DNA from: Exobasidium rhododendri
Lineage: Eukaryota > Basidiomycota > Exobasidiomycetes > Exobasidiales > Exobasidiaceae
Direction of reading: 5' to 3'
DNA: 64,000 nucleotides
Assembly: GCA_026210745.1 (NCBI GenBank)
Contig: CP110631.1
Coordinates: 3,162,001-3,226,000, forward strand
Below the pieces are notes generated by a model that had not been told where the DNA came from, made no database searches, and saw nothing but the letters and a program-made list of their open reading frames with translations. This document shows, piece by piece, positions 50,931 through 59,749 of this stretch. A program made the position numbers and the translations under genes. Each line of letters begins with the position of its first letter. The first letter of the stretch is position 1.

Positions 50931-53265
50931 ATGCTTGCGCTTGAGATGAACCATGTCAACATGGTGTTTCGTCATTTCCAGGATCACTATCCTATTTACA
51001 TAGGGCTCACGTTGGCTCTTTGGGCATACGTCGTCTACATGTTTGTCCTTCGTATCCCTTACTTCAGTGCAATGCGCAACTACCCAGGACCTGAACACGG
51101 TCATTGGTTCTTTGGACAAATGAAGGCAATCACTACCGAAGCTCCTGGAATGGCACAGCTCAGATGGCACAGGGAGGTGAGCAGTGGTCGGTTGTAGGGT
51201 ACGAGCAGAAGGATAGGGAATATCTCACACGATCTCTCTACTTTGCCTTTCGTGTACTTCAGCATGGAAGCATGATCAGATTCTCCGGTCCTTTACCTGG
51301 CAAAGAATCAATCTCTTTCACGTCATATTCTGCGCTCAAGACAATCCTGGTCGATCGTGCTTATGAATGTGAGTCGCACAATCGGAAGGGGAATGGCGGA
51401 AAATAGCTTCCTTTCAACTCTGGTGAGCCAGGCGATCCAGCGCTGACATTCGAGTACTCGTTCCCCTTTCCAGTCCCCAAGCCTTCCTTCGTGCGCGATC
51501 TCTTGGGTATCGTAGCAGGCTACGGGCTTTTGACCCTGGAAGGACCTGCTCATCAAGCCTTGAGGCGTTTCATGAATCAAGCTTTCGCCTTCAGATACCT
51601 TCACGAACGTACGTTTGCACTGGTCTTTCTGTTTTGAGGTCTGCAGTAAGACTGACCGCGATCTCTGTCTCCATACATGCAGAATTTGACACCTACTACA
51701 AACCGATCAATTCCCTCGTGGACATCCTGAGTGACAAGATAAAAGCCGAGGGGTCAGCATCGGGCAAGGAGGAGGGAAGTGTGATTGAGATCTCTCACTA
51801 CATCAACAACTGCCTCATGGACATCATCTGTCTGACTGCTTTTGGTGAGGACGAGGTCCAGTTCAATATGTCTTAGTAGCGTTCAGACCTTGAAAGTGAA
51901 GACTGACTCTCTTTCCCTCGTAATCTCCTTCGTCGCAGGTTACGAGTGCGACAGTCTGCACAATGAGAACCAGCCTCTCGCCAACGCTTACCACACCCTA
52001 GTCAATCTCCAAAGTGGGAAAAACATCGTTGGTCTCTTCGCCGTCTTGAATTTGCCTTTTGGTCCTTTGTTGGCTCAACGTGCCGCAAGAAACGGGCGAG
52101 CAGGAAAGATACTCTCTTTTTTCGACAGGAGACTAGGCTCCTACAGCCCTGACTTCCTCAAGGTAGCTATCACGTTTGTCGAGAATCTCGTCATCGTCAA
52201 TCAGATCTCGAGCCAGCTTTTGGAGGAAAAAATGACAGAAGCAAGAGAATTAAAGAAAGCTGGAAGCTATTCGATCGAAGGTTCAGGTAGCAAGGTAGAC
52301 GTGCTGAGTCTTCTGGTCAGGGCAAGCTTGGATGACGAAAGCCCCTACAAGATGAATTCCGAGATGCTACAACATCAAATGCTGACCTTCCTGGGTGAGT
52401 CCGAATTCAACCGTCTTCCCGTTCCTGTGCGCAAGGGGAAAGACGTCTGACCAGTATCCACCTCTACCGTACTCACCCATACGTAGGAGCCGGACATGAG
52501 ACGACTGCCAGTGGAGCTTCTTGGGCTATGTGGGAACTATCGAGCCGGCCGGCCGTTCAGGCAAAATTGCGACAAGAGTGTCAAGAACTCATTGCCCGGA
52601 ATGCGAATCCTGGCTACCAAGAGGTGGGTACTTGATCACCATTGACAACGGCCTGATACCAGAGGGGAACAAGATGCATCACTGACCTCTTTGCCTCTCC
52701 CACCCACGTTCCTGTCACATTGTTGCAGATCAAACAACTCAACTACCTCCACTGCTTCATTCAGGAAGTGATGAGACTTCGCCCACCGACGCCTTCTACT
52801 GCAAGAGAGGCTTCACAGGATTGTGTAGTCGACGGCGTTCGCATACCCAAGGGAACCGTGCTCTTCATCGCAAACAGGAGTGTAAACCAGGACAAAGATG
52901 TTTGGGGTCCCGATGCAGACGAGTTCAAACCAGAGCGATGGACGAATCTGCCGGAAAAGTACGACTCGACTTTTTCCGTTCTTACGTTCATCGCAGGTCC
53001 TCATCATTGCATTGGAAAGAACATGTCTATCATGGTGAGTGACTGTTCGTGCATGGTGTAATCTACATCAGTGCCGAGCCGTAACTGATACCTCCTCCCT
53101 TCACAGGAATTGAAGGCGCTTCTTTGCGTCCTTGTCTCTCACTTTGAGATCAAACAGGCGCAGGAGGAACCTAAAGAAACAAGTGCAATCACAATGAAAC
53201 CCGATGGCGGCTTGCTCGTTCGACTGGTGAAATTGGATCCAGCCGACTCCATAAAGAAAGTGTAG
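50931..53265 (+). CDS. Cytochrome P450 monooxygenase
   Basis: Haem-thiolate oxidase, anchored in the ER. Eight exons: 50931-51176, 51263-51368, 51474-51608, 51683-51844, 51939-52394, 52487-52623, 52729-53034, 53107-53265; predicted 568 aa. An N-terminal membrane anchor (YPIYIGLTLALWAYVVYMFV) is followed by the proline hinge region MRNYPGPEHGHWF-like (seen as AMRNYPGPEHGHW). The I-helix oxygen-binding motif is GAGHETTAS (A370-T375), the K-helix EVMR is at 427-430, the PERW motif is FKPERW, and the haem loop FIAGPHHCIGKNMS has Cys508. All diagnostic residues are present, so it should be active. Family and substrate cannot be told from this. It has more introns than its neighbours. Nearby are secreted proteins, an MFS transporter and a Zn2Cys6 regulator. 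Confidence 0.95.
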
Positions 53266-53420
53266 TGATGTAAGGCGTATACGTTCCGTTGATCTCTTTC
53301 TCTCACCATTTTGAGCACTGTTCCGTATCATGACATTTTCTTGTATTCATAGCAATGGTAGTAATGATTCTTTAATGATGTGTTGATGTTTGTGGCTCGA
53401 TGTTGTTACAAGACTCGACC

Positions 53421-53426
53421 AAAAAA
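53421..53426 (-). terminator. Pol III terminator of tRNA-Gly
   Basis: Six T residues on the minus strand, four bases beyond the tRNA 3' end. Confidence 0.8.
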
Positions 53427-53430
53427 GTGG

Positions 53431-53525
53431 TGCATCAACCGTGAATCGAACACGGGCCTCATCCACAACACCCGAGAATATCGGAAGTTTGGCAAAGATG
53501 AATTGTACCACTCAACCATTGATGC
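53431..53525 (-). tRNA. tRNA-Gly (anticodon GCC) with intron
   Basis: On the minus strand the sequence begins GCATCAATGGTTGAGTGGT, giving the A box, and ends GTGTTCGATTCAC (B box) plus TTGATGC pairing with the 5' acceptor strand GCATCAA. The anticodon stem CATCT pairs with GGATG (one G-U), leaving loop TTGCCA with anticodon GCC. About 25 extra bases directly after the base 3' of the anticodon form a canonical-position intron. Discriminator base is A. 95 bp including the intron. Confidence 0.92.
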
Positions 53526-54107
53526 GAATCGTGGCTATTGCAAAGCCTAGCACACAATATATCCGCTACAATTAATTGCTGGCTTTGTCAACATTGTCCT
53601 ATCCACTGTCCTGTATGTCTTGGCTGCCGTTACTCTTATGCCTCTACAACACCTGCGTGGGAATCCAGGCCCAGGATCGGTCTTATCGATTTCATCTCCG
53701 GCATCAAAACTTTATTTCTGCACACGCAATCTCATTGTGATATACCCTACTTTCTTACAAGCAAGCGGCATGCGTTGACGCAACAGAACTTCTCGAGAAA
53801 GGGAAAGAGTCCGGATGAATGACGCGCCCTGCTATTAAAATAAAGTGATCCTTTAGATGTTGGACTAACTTTTTCCTCCCAATTTGGAAGTTCTCGAGGA
53901 TATGACTCAACAGCCAGGGCTTTCGACTCGGTGCTCATCTTTTCATAGAGTTTGGAGCATGTTGCGTCTATCTAGTAGCATCAGCGAAGGTAAGCCTTAA
54001 AAAGGTCAAGACTTCCGAATGAAGATGTGCCGCCCCTCCTTCTCCCCTCACCTTCTATCTTATTCTGCTCAACCCCTCTTTGCACACGCCCTTTCATCGA
54101 TCTGAAC
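53526..54107. other. Intergenic between tRNA and secreted-protein gene
   Basis: No coding frame of substance. Upstream part flanks the tRNA 5' end; the downstream pyrimidine-rich part (cccctccttctccc-like) is the leader of the secreted gene. Confidence 0.55.
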
Positions 54108-54935
54108 ATGAGAGCCAATTTTGCCAATCTCACCTTCTTCACTACAGTAGCTACGCTGGCCGTTGCTTTCCCTGTAGTGTGGCATAGCCGTGGATGCAAA
54201 GTTGCTGGGCCCCAGATCAGCGCGAATGGAACCATCATCCCAGGAAGTATCACCTGTGGTGACAACATTCCCAATCAGGTCGTCGGATCGGTGGACAATA
54301 GGACATACCCAGTGTACCTTCCTTCCTACAGTCCTCCTCAAGCTTCTCAAGTTCCCATCTCTAGTGGTCACCATCACCACCATCATCATAATGGCACGAG
54401 TAACAGCACTGTCACTATGTCCAGCACTAGTAGTGCAAGCGCACCCACCAATACCGCTGGAAGTTCCGCCAACGAGACCAGTAGTGCGGCCCCCAGCACG
54501 TCCACCAGTGCTTCTCACAGCGCTCACCTCACGGATGGTACCGCAGTCAACAGGACCCAGGGTAGTTCGGTCAACAGTAATCCTCTCAACGTGACGGAGA
54601 TCAATGGCCTCATCAACAGTAGTCTCACCAGTACTACCGCAGCCAGTAATCCCTCCAACTATACGATCATCAATACTCCCATCAACGGTACCGATGCCGT
54701 CACTAGTGCTGTCAATCAAAGCACTGTTGACACCACTCCTACCAACGGTACTGACAGTGCAATGTCCAGCGACCCCTATGAATCTTCTAACTCGACCATG
54801 GTCGATAGCAACTCTACCGATTCTTCCAACACAACGTACGTCTCTTCCAATACCGTCGATACCAGCAATACAACGACCGTCTACACCAGTCCTTCCAACA
54901 ACACTGCTGTGCAGACTGCGCTCGATCAAGCTTGA
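54108..54935 (+). CDS. Secreted Asn/Ser/Thr-rich glycoprotein with His run
   Basis: Single exon, 275 aa. The start MRANFANLTFFTTVATLAVA gives a signal peptide cleaved near AFPVVW. The mature N-terminus has a possible small domain with two Cys (RGCKVAGPQISANGTIIPGS, ITCGDN). Then comes a run of seven His (residues ~88-94). The rest is low complexity with well over a dozen N-x-S/T sequons, including repeated INGTDAV / TNGTDSA units. No C-terminal hydrophobic segment, so no GPI anchor. Heavy N- and O-glycosylation is expected by inference. Function unknown: cell-wall or secreted protein. A 297-codon frame on the opposite strand reflects biased composition and is not called. Confidence 0.72.
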   Translation: MRANFANLTFFTTVATLAVAFPVVWHSRGCKVAGPQISANGTIIPGSITCGDNIPNQVVGSVDNRTYPVYLPSYSPPQASQVPISSGHHHHHHHNGTSNSTVTMSSTSSASAPTNTAGSSANETSSAAPSTSTSASHSAHLTDGTAVNRTQGSSVNSNPLNVTEINGLINSSLTSTTAASNPSNYTIINTPINGTDAVTSAVNQSTVDTTPTNGTDSAMSSDPYESSNSTMVDSNSTDSSNTTYVSSNTVDTSNTTTVYTSPSNNTAVQTALDQA

Positions 54936-55739
54936 GGAGGATAATGTGGAGCCCAATGACAATCGTACGATAGGACACTGTGCTTAGCGGTCCCTGTCCC
55001 TGGAGACGGACGCACTTTCTACTGTCTTGGAACACGATCACGAACGATATCATCAACACCACCACTGCTCAGACGGGAAAAGTAGATCGGTCCGTCCCGG
55101 CTCCTTCCCGTCACCGCCGCCGCCATCAACACCCTCCCCCCTTCCTCTCCCTGCTCTCCTTGTGACGCGCTACCCGATAATATGTACCATACATGCAAAG
55201 CCCTATCTCAGCCGTGCTTTCAGGAACAATAACTAATCTTCACTTTCCACTTTCTTTTTCCTTCCTTGATGCCTTTCCGTTTCTTTCCTCCGCTCGACAA
55301 TGACTGCTCCGTGCAGCTGCAATGAATATCGCGGCGCTACAGAGGCAAGGAAAGGCGTCGGCTATTGAACTTAGTTAAGATTGCTGGAGCGCTCTTTCTA
55401 TTTCCCTCCGCGAATCTTGCAAGGCGTTCAATGTCCTCCTCAGCCTACTCCCCTTGCGCATCCGTTCCGTCCCTTTGGCAAGTTTCCAAGGCCCTTGCTG
55501 CCTCCTGCTAGCATGCCTGCCTCTTTGCCCCCATCGTCTCCACACCACTTCGAAAGACCCGAGGTGTGATAAGCTTGATTCCTTCTCTTCTTCAGGTTCT
55601 TCAACCCATTCGAGAATCGCCTCAAACCCAGACAGTCTTCTCTCTGATTCTTTGTCCCACCACCACCACACCTCCTCCTCTGCCCCCCCTCTTTCCTTCC
55701 ACACTTCCTTCGTCTCTTTACATTGTCAAGCAATCTACC
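54936..55739. other. Intergenic, leader of second secreted gene
   Basis: Pyrimidine-rich in its right half; open frames on both strands here (e.g. 55375-55704 minus, 55454-55843 plus) look like composition artefacts. Nothing else supported. Confidence 0.5.
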
Positions 55740-56859
55740 ATGGGTCCTTTCGACCGTCTCCTTTCTGCTGCCAGTCTCCTCGTGGTGTTGGCAGAGTTCG
55801 CCATGAGCAGCATCGACACACCATCCCTACAAAAAGCCACTAAAGGTATTGACACGGCGTATCAAAGTAGAGACCCTCTCGACCCGACCTCTTGCAACGC
55901 AGTCAGGAGTGGCGATCAAACAGGTCTTTGTCAGGATCCGCTAATCTTCAATGCCTATGATCGTTGGTCTACCCTGTCCACTTTCTACCAAGATGATGTC
56001 CTAAGATTGAATCCTAACAATGTGGATCATATTGACTTTACGTGAGTGCCCACCGATGAGGAGGAAAGTAGAATAAGTTCACATATGATACAAGCGATGG
56101 TAGCATGGTCCAGTTTCAGAACAAGACGACGTGGAATGAAGCTTTCTGGCAAGCAGACGACGACGTGGGAGAGTTGGCATCTCTGAAATCCCACGGCTCT
56201 AGAGCATTTTACAGAGTGAGTACTGCAGCATGTCTCCTTTTGTTCTTTTCTTGAGATTCTGGATCGCTCTTCCTGACGAATATAAGTCCGCACCTTTTCT
56301 CCTTTCAGGCGTGCGAGCCTTTCGTGGCTAAAAAGCTCAATCATCTCATTACTGCTTCCTCGAAGAGAGGGTACACTCGATCCAAACGTGACAAGTCTAT
56401 CAACGTTGTGTCGTACATGCTCATTTCTGGTCTGGGAAACACGCCCATTTCTCGTTTTGGTCTCGTCTACACGCAGTGTGGTCTTGGCGTGGTGAGTCTC
56501 TGATAAATGGTCGTGGGCAATGGAAAGAACCTTGACCGGCAAATATTTTCTCTGAATCCAGTTCGAACCATGCAGTCCGGTAAAGCCAAAGGGCACCTGC
56601 TTCGGGAAGGTGATAAAGTACTATGATTTCTCGGGTCCAGTCAGTAAGACACCAGTCAAGCAGATGATTTGGCACTTTCTTGAAGTTCTGACCCTTTCCT
56701 TGCTATACTCTCTCAGGCACTCAGTGTCCTAAATCGGAAAGCCCCTCTCATCACGATTGGAAGCGCATGGGGCTACGATGCCATCTACGAGAAGGTCTCT
56801 GTGTTTCTTTTTCAGCAAAGGATGAAGAAGTCGAAAAAGGGGCATCATGGCGTGAATAA
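55740..56859 (+). CDS. Secreted Cys-containing protein, multi-exon
   Basis: Starts MGPFDRLLSAASLLVVLAEF, a signal peptide. Exons proposed: 55740-56041, 56095-56215, 56309-56491, 56562-56643, 56717-56859; predicted 276 aa. Spliced phrases read well: NAVRSGDQTGLCQDPLIFNA, TDGSMVQFQNKTTWNEAFWQ, ACEPFVAKKLNHLITASSKR, SYMLISGLGNTPISRFGLVY, TQCGLGVFEPCSPVKPKGTC. Cys residues are spread along the mature chain, as in disulfide-bonded secreted proteins. The last exon is ambiguous. Donor GTAAGA gives VSTQCPKSESP and a stop at 56857-56859. The alternative donor GTCAGT three bases upstream puts the exon in another frame (ALSVLNRKAPLITIG) ending near 56887. No family recognised; effector-like or cell-wall role is inference. 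Convergent with the MFS gene. Confidence 0.62.
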
Positions 56860-57518
56860 AGGTCACCATCTACTCAAAGCTTATTGAAGGAGGAAAAACG
56901 CAAGCTATCACGCCCAGCGCTCTACATCCTTCTGAATGAAATTCTTTGATGTCTTGCCTCTCCCCTTTGAGGCTGGAATTGGCTCGTAGATCATCTTTGA
57001 AAAGGTTCTCCTGACACACTACCTTTCCATCCTCTCTCTGACACGCTATACTTCAGTCACATAAGTCCAAAGACAGTTTTGTTAGGACACAAGCCCTGTA
57101 ATTAAGCTCCTGTCACGCATCAGATCAAGTTGACGATTCGTAGGCTGTCTTCTTGTGTATAGCAGCGTCACGATTGGTCAGTGCATTGTATTCTCCCCCA
57201 CTTTAAGGAATGCTGGCGTAGTGGGACAAGGACGCGTAGAGAGACGCGTAGAGGACGGCGCGTCGAATATTTTCAAGTTCGAGTGAGCCAATGCTCTCTT
57301 TCTCTTATGCTGCATTCACGATCAGTCAAAAGGGGAGTGTAGGGGGGGGGGAAGTTTACTTCTGGGAGTGCGAATCTAGCACGACACTACATGTGGGAGA
57401 CACGGCAAGGCTAAAGGCAGACAGTCCAAGCCGCACGGCACAAGGATTCTATGTAAACTTTGATTTTGCTTGTCACGTAAATTACAAAGGTGCAATGTCC
57501 ACAATCGTGAAAGCCAGT
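56860..57518. other. Convergent intergenic region with ACGCGT repeats
   Basis: Contains a direct repeat GACGCGTAGAG at 57231-57241 and 57243-57253, plus GGCGCGTCG just after. An 83-codon ATG frame (57291-57539) follows and runs into the MFS 3' end; its translation has no recognisable features. A G run lies near 57341. Confidence 0.5.
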
Positions 57519-59072
57519 CTAGTAGGGGTATCGGAATGATCGCAACTCTTTATCTGTGTAATCGGCCAAATCAGACAGAGATACTTCACCTTCTCCTTCG
57601 CCATTTGCTTCTCTTTTCTTGTTCCAGATGAAGTGGATGATGGAGATGAGAGAGACGAGTACGATGCAAATCCCGAACATGACACACATGACCAGTTTGC
57701 CTTGGTGATAAGATGGTGCAACACCAGCAACCTGGGGTCCCACGACATTCCCGGTTGTATAGGCAAGCTGTAATACGACGTTGAACACGATCTTCTTGGT
57801 CGTCCCTCCTAGGCAAGATGAGAGCCAGGAATAGACCAAAGGACTTGCCACCGGGAAGAAGAAGATCAGGCAATAAGCCGCCACTTGAGTGACCTTGTCT
57901 GTGACTGTCAATAGCAGGATTCCTCCGATAAGCGCAATCAAAAAGGAGAAAACTCCTGGCACAGCTCTTGTTTTGGTGTAATAGGCAATAACAACTCCGA
58001 TGGCAATCGCAACAATCTCACTTGCTCCGGTACTCATACCGATTAGAGCAGTCTTTTTGCTATCAAAGCCAAGACCCTTGATAATTGCACTTGAGAAGTT
58101 GGAAGAGATTCCGTTGGCAATATTCGAAGCACAAATGAGGAAGAAAATGATGTACAATCGAACATCCTTGATCGATTCGATGAATTGATAGCGTTTGAAT
58201 CGCTTGTCGTGAAGACCGGTCTTGTTTGTACGAATCCTTTCGATCGCAATGACCCTTTGACGAGGTGTGAGAAGTCGTGTCGTTTCAGGCTTGTCGGGTA
58301 AAAAGAAGAAGACGGCGAAAGAGTATGCCACCGTGATGAGACCGAGGATGATGTACAATTCCTGCCATACTTTAAGATGAGTTGCTTTCTGACTCAACAC
58401 TCCATACGCTATTGCACCGCCAAGTATCTGCGCTGTTCCATTTTGTCCAAACCATATGCTGGTCCTGGCGACCTGCTCACTGCTCTTGTAGAAGCGTCCC
58501 GTTATCAGGATGAATCCAGGCGTGAGAGCACCTTCGAAGATGCCCAAGAAAAGACGGCACGCGACGAGGCCTGCATAATTGAATGCGGCGGCGTGTAAAG
58601 TTAAAGTTACGCCCCACAAAAAGATATTAGCCGAAAGATAATAGGTTAAATTGCATTTTTGCAAAAAATATCCGTGCACAGGACTGGCGGCCAGGTATCC
58701 CAAGTAGAAGATGCTTCCTAGCCATCCGTAGTGGTATGCTGAGAAGTTGAGATCTGTTCTGATGCCCAATAAATTTGCGTAATTTAATGAGCTCTTGTCC
58801 AAATATTGGAACAGTACCGATAGACACATTAATGGCATCAAGAAGGTATCGATCCTACGAAGTGTCGACTTGTATTCTTCTTCTGAAATGTGCTCGTCAG
58901 GTTGTAAAGGCACGATGTGAGCCTCTTGAAGCTTCTTTTTAGCTTCCGAGTCCACGGCTGCTCCTTCTAGAGTGCCTTCAGTCACCTGCGCCTTCTCTTC
59001 CACATCTTTCTCGATGTCTGAATGTGTTGAAGTCGCCGACAATGATTGTCGATTCAAGACAGTCGTGGACAT
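57519..59072 (-). CDS. MFS transporter, allantoate permease (DAL5-like) family
   Basis: Plasma-membrane proton symporter of the anion:cation symporter group; members take up organic anions such as allantoate, nicotinate or pantothenate. Single exon, 517 aa from MSTTVLNRQSLSATSTHSD; a longer frame to an ATG at 59258 exists but adds an implausible extension. Family phrases: LRRIDTFLMPLMCLSVLFQY, LDKSSLNYANLLGIRTDLNF, YHYGWLGSIFYLGYLAASPV, RLFLGIFEGALTPGFILITG (signature before helix 5), FYKSSEQVARTSIWFGQNGT, and the C-terminal DLADYTDKELRSFRYPY, the typical ending of Dal5-type proteins. About twelve membrane helices with cytosolic ends. Substrate not deducible. A Zn2Cys6 regulator lies directly upstream on the same strand and could control it, by context only. 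Confidence 0.93.
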   Translation of the reverse strand: MSTTVLNRQSLSATSTHSDIEKDVEEKAQVTEGTLEGAAVDSEAKKKLQEAHIVPLQPDEHISEEEYKSTLRRIDTFLMPLMCLSVLFQYLDKSSLNYANLLGIRTDLNFSAYHYGWLGSIFYLGYLAASPVHGYFLQKCNLTYYLSANIFLWGVTLTLHAAAFNYAGLVACRLFLGIFEGALTPGFILITGRFYKSSEQVARTSIWFGQNGTAQILGGAIAYGVLSQKATHLKVWQELYIILGLITVAYSFAVFFFLPDKPETTRLLTPRQRVIAIERIRTNKTGLHDKRFKRYQFIESIKDVRLYIIFFLICASNIANGISSNFSSAIIKGLGFDSKKTALIGMSTGASEIVAIAIGVVIAYYTKTRAVPGVFSFLIALIGGILLLTVTDKVTQVAAYCLIFFFPVASPLVYSWLSSCLGGTTKKIVFNVVLQLAYTTGNVVGPQVAGVAPSYHQGKLVMCVMFGICIVLVSLISIIHFIWNKKREANGEGEGEVSLSDLADYTDKELRSFRYPY

Positions 59073-59749
59073 GGCCGTCAAGGTCGGGGTGGGGGTCGTT
59101 AGAGAGGAATAAAATGAAACGAATGGAAAGAAGCAGACAGGAAGAAGGAACGGCTTTTTAGAGACTGCAACTCTACTGGCAAGGTATACCACTTCAGAGA
59201 TAAGAAAGGTAGGGAGATGAAGTTGTGCGATTTGAGGTACAGGACGAGATAACAGCATTGTTGAGAAGTTTCATAATCTTCCCGTATTTAGATATACTGC
59301 CTCTTGTGTTCACGTTAGCGCCAAATGAAATGGGAAGGCGGAAAGAGACGCGTCGACCGTTGAAGGGGGAGGGGGGAAAAAGAACAATGTAGACTCCTGA
59401 AGTACTTTTATCCGAGATAAGACCTTTGAGCGTGTGTCAACTCTGCTGAAGGTGTGGGCGGAAAAAAGTAGCGAAGAAAGAGTAAGTAGAAAGGGGGGGA
59501 GGGAGGGAGTATCTGCACTTGGGCCTTGAAGATATGGGAGGTAGAGAGATGTTCTCGATCGGATTTCTCAGATAGGAAACACTTCATAGCAATCAAAAGA
59601 ACAAGCAAGGGTGGACAACTGAATTTTCGTAAGTATCTATGCTACAAATATGCAGGGAGGTCTTGGCATCCAGGTCGTCTTTCACTGGACACACACATGG
59701 GGGCGAGGCCTTGGAGAGAAGCAAGCAAAGGGCAAGGGAGACCAAACTT
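59073..59749. other. Intergenic between Zn2Cys6 regulator and MFS gene
   Basis: Promoter side of the MFS gene. Contains ACGCGT near 59348 and purine runs (ggggggagggaggg-like near 59496). No gene-like frame. Confidence 0.5.

Noticed and set aside
50931-53265. Reading the P450 as several broken fragments (pseudogene)
   Set aside because: All gaps are explained by canonical introns with preserved phase, and every diagnostic P450 residue is present.
54069-54962. 297-codon minus-strand frame overlapping the secreted sequon-rich gene
   Set aside because: Antisense to a frame with signal peptide and regular sequons; its Gly/Arg/Val/Thr-rich translation mirrors the biased codons of the sense strand.
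57291-57539. 83-codon plus-strand frame overlapping the MFS 3' end
   Set aside because: Contains a G-run translated as Gly and shows no motif; kept only as a note in the intergenic entry.
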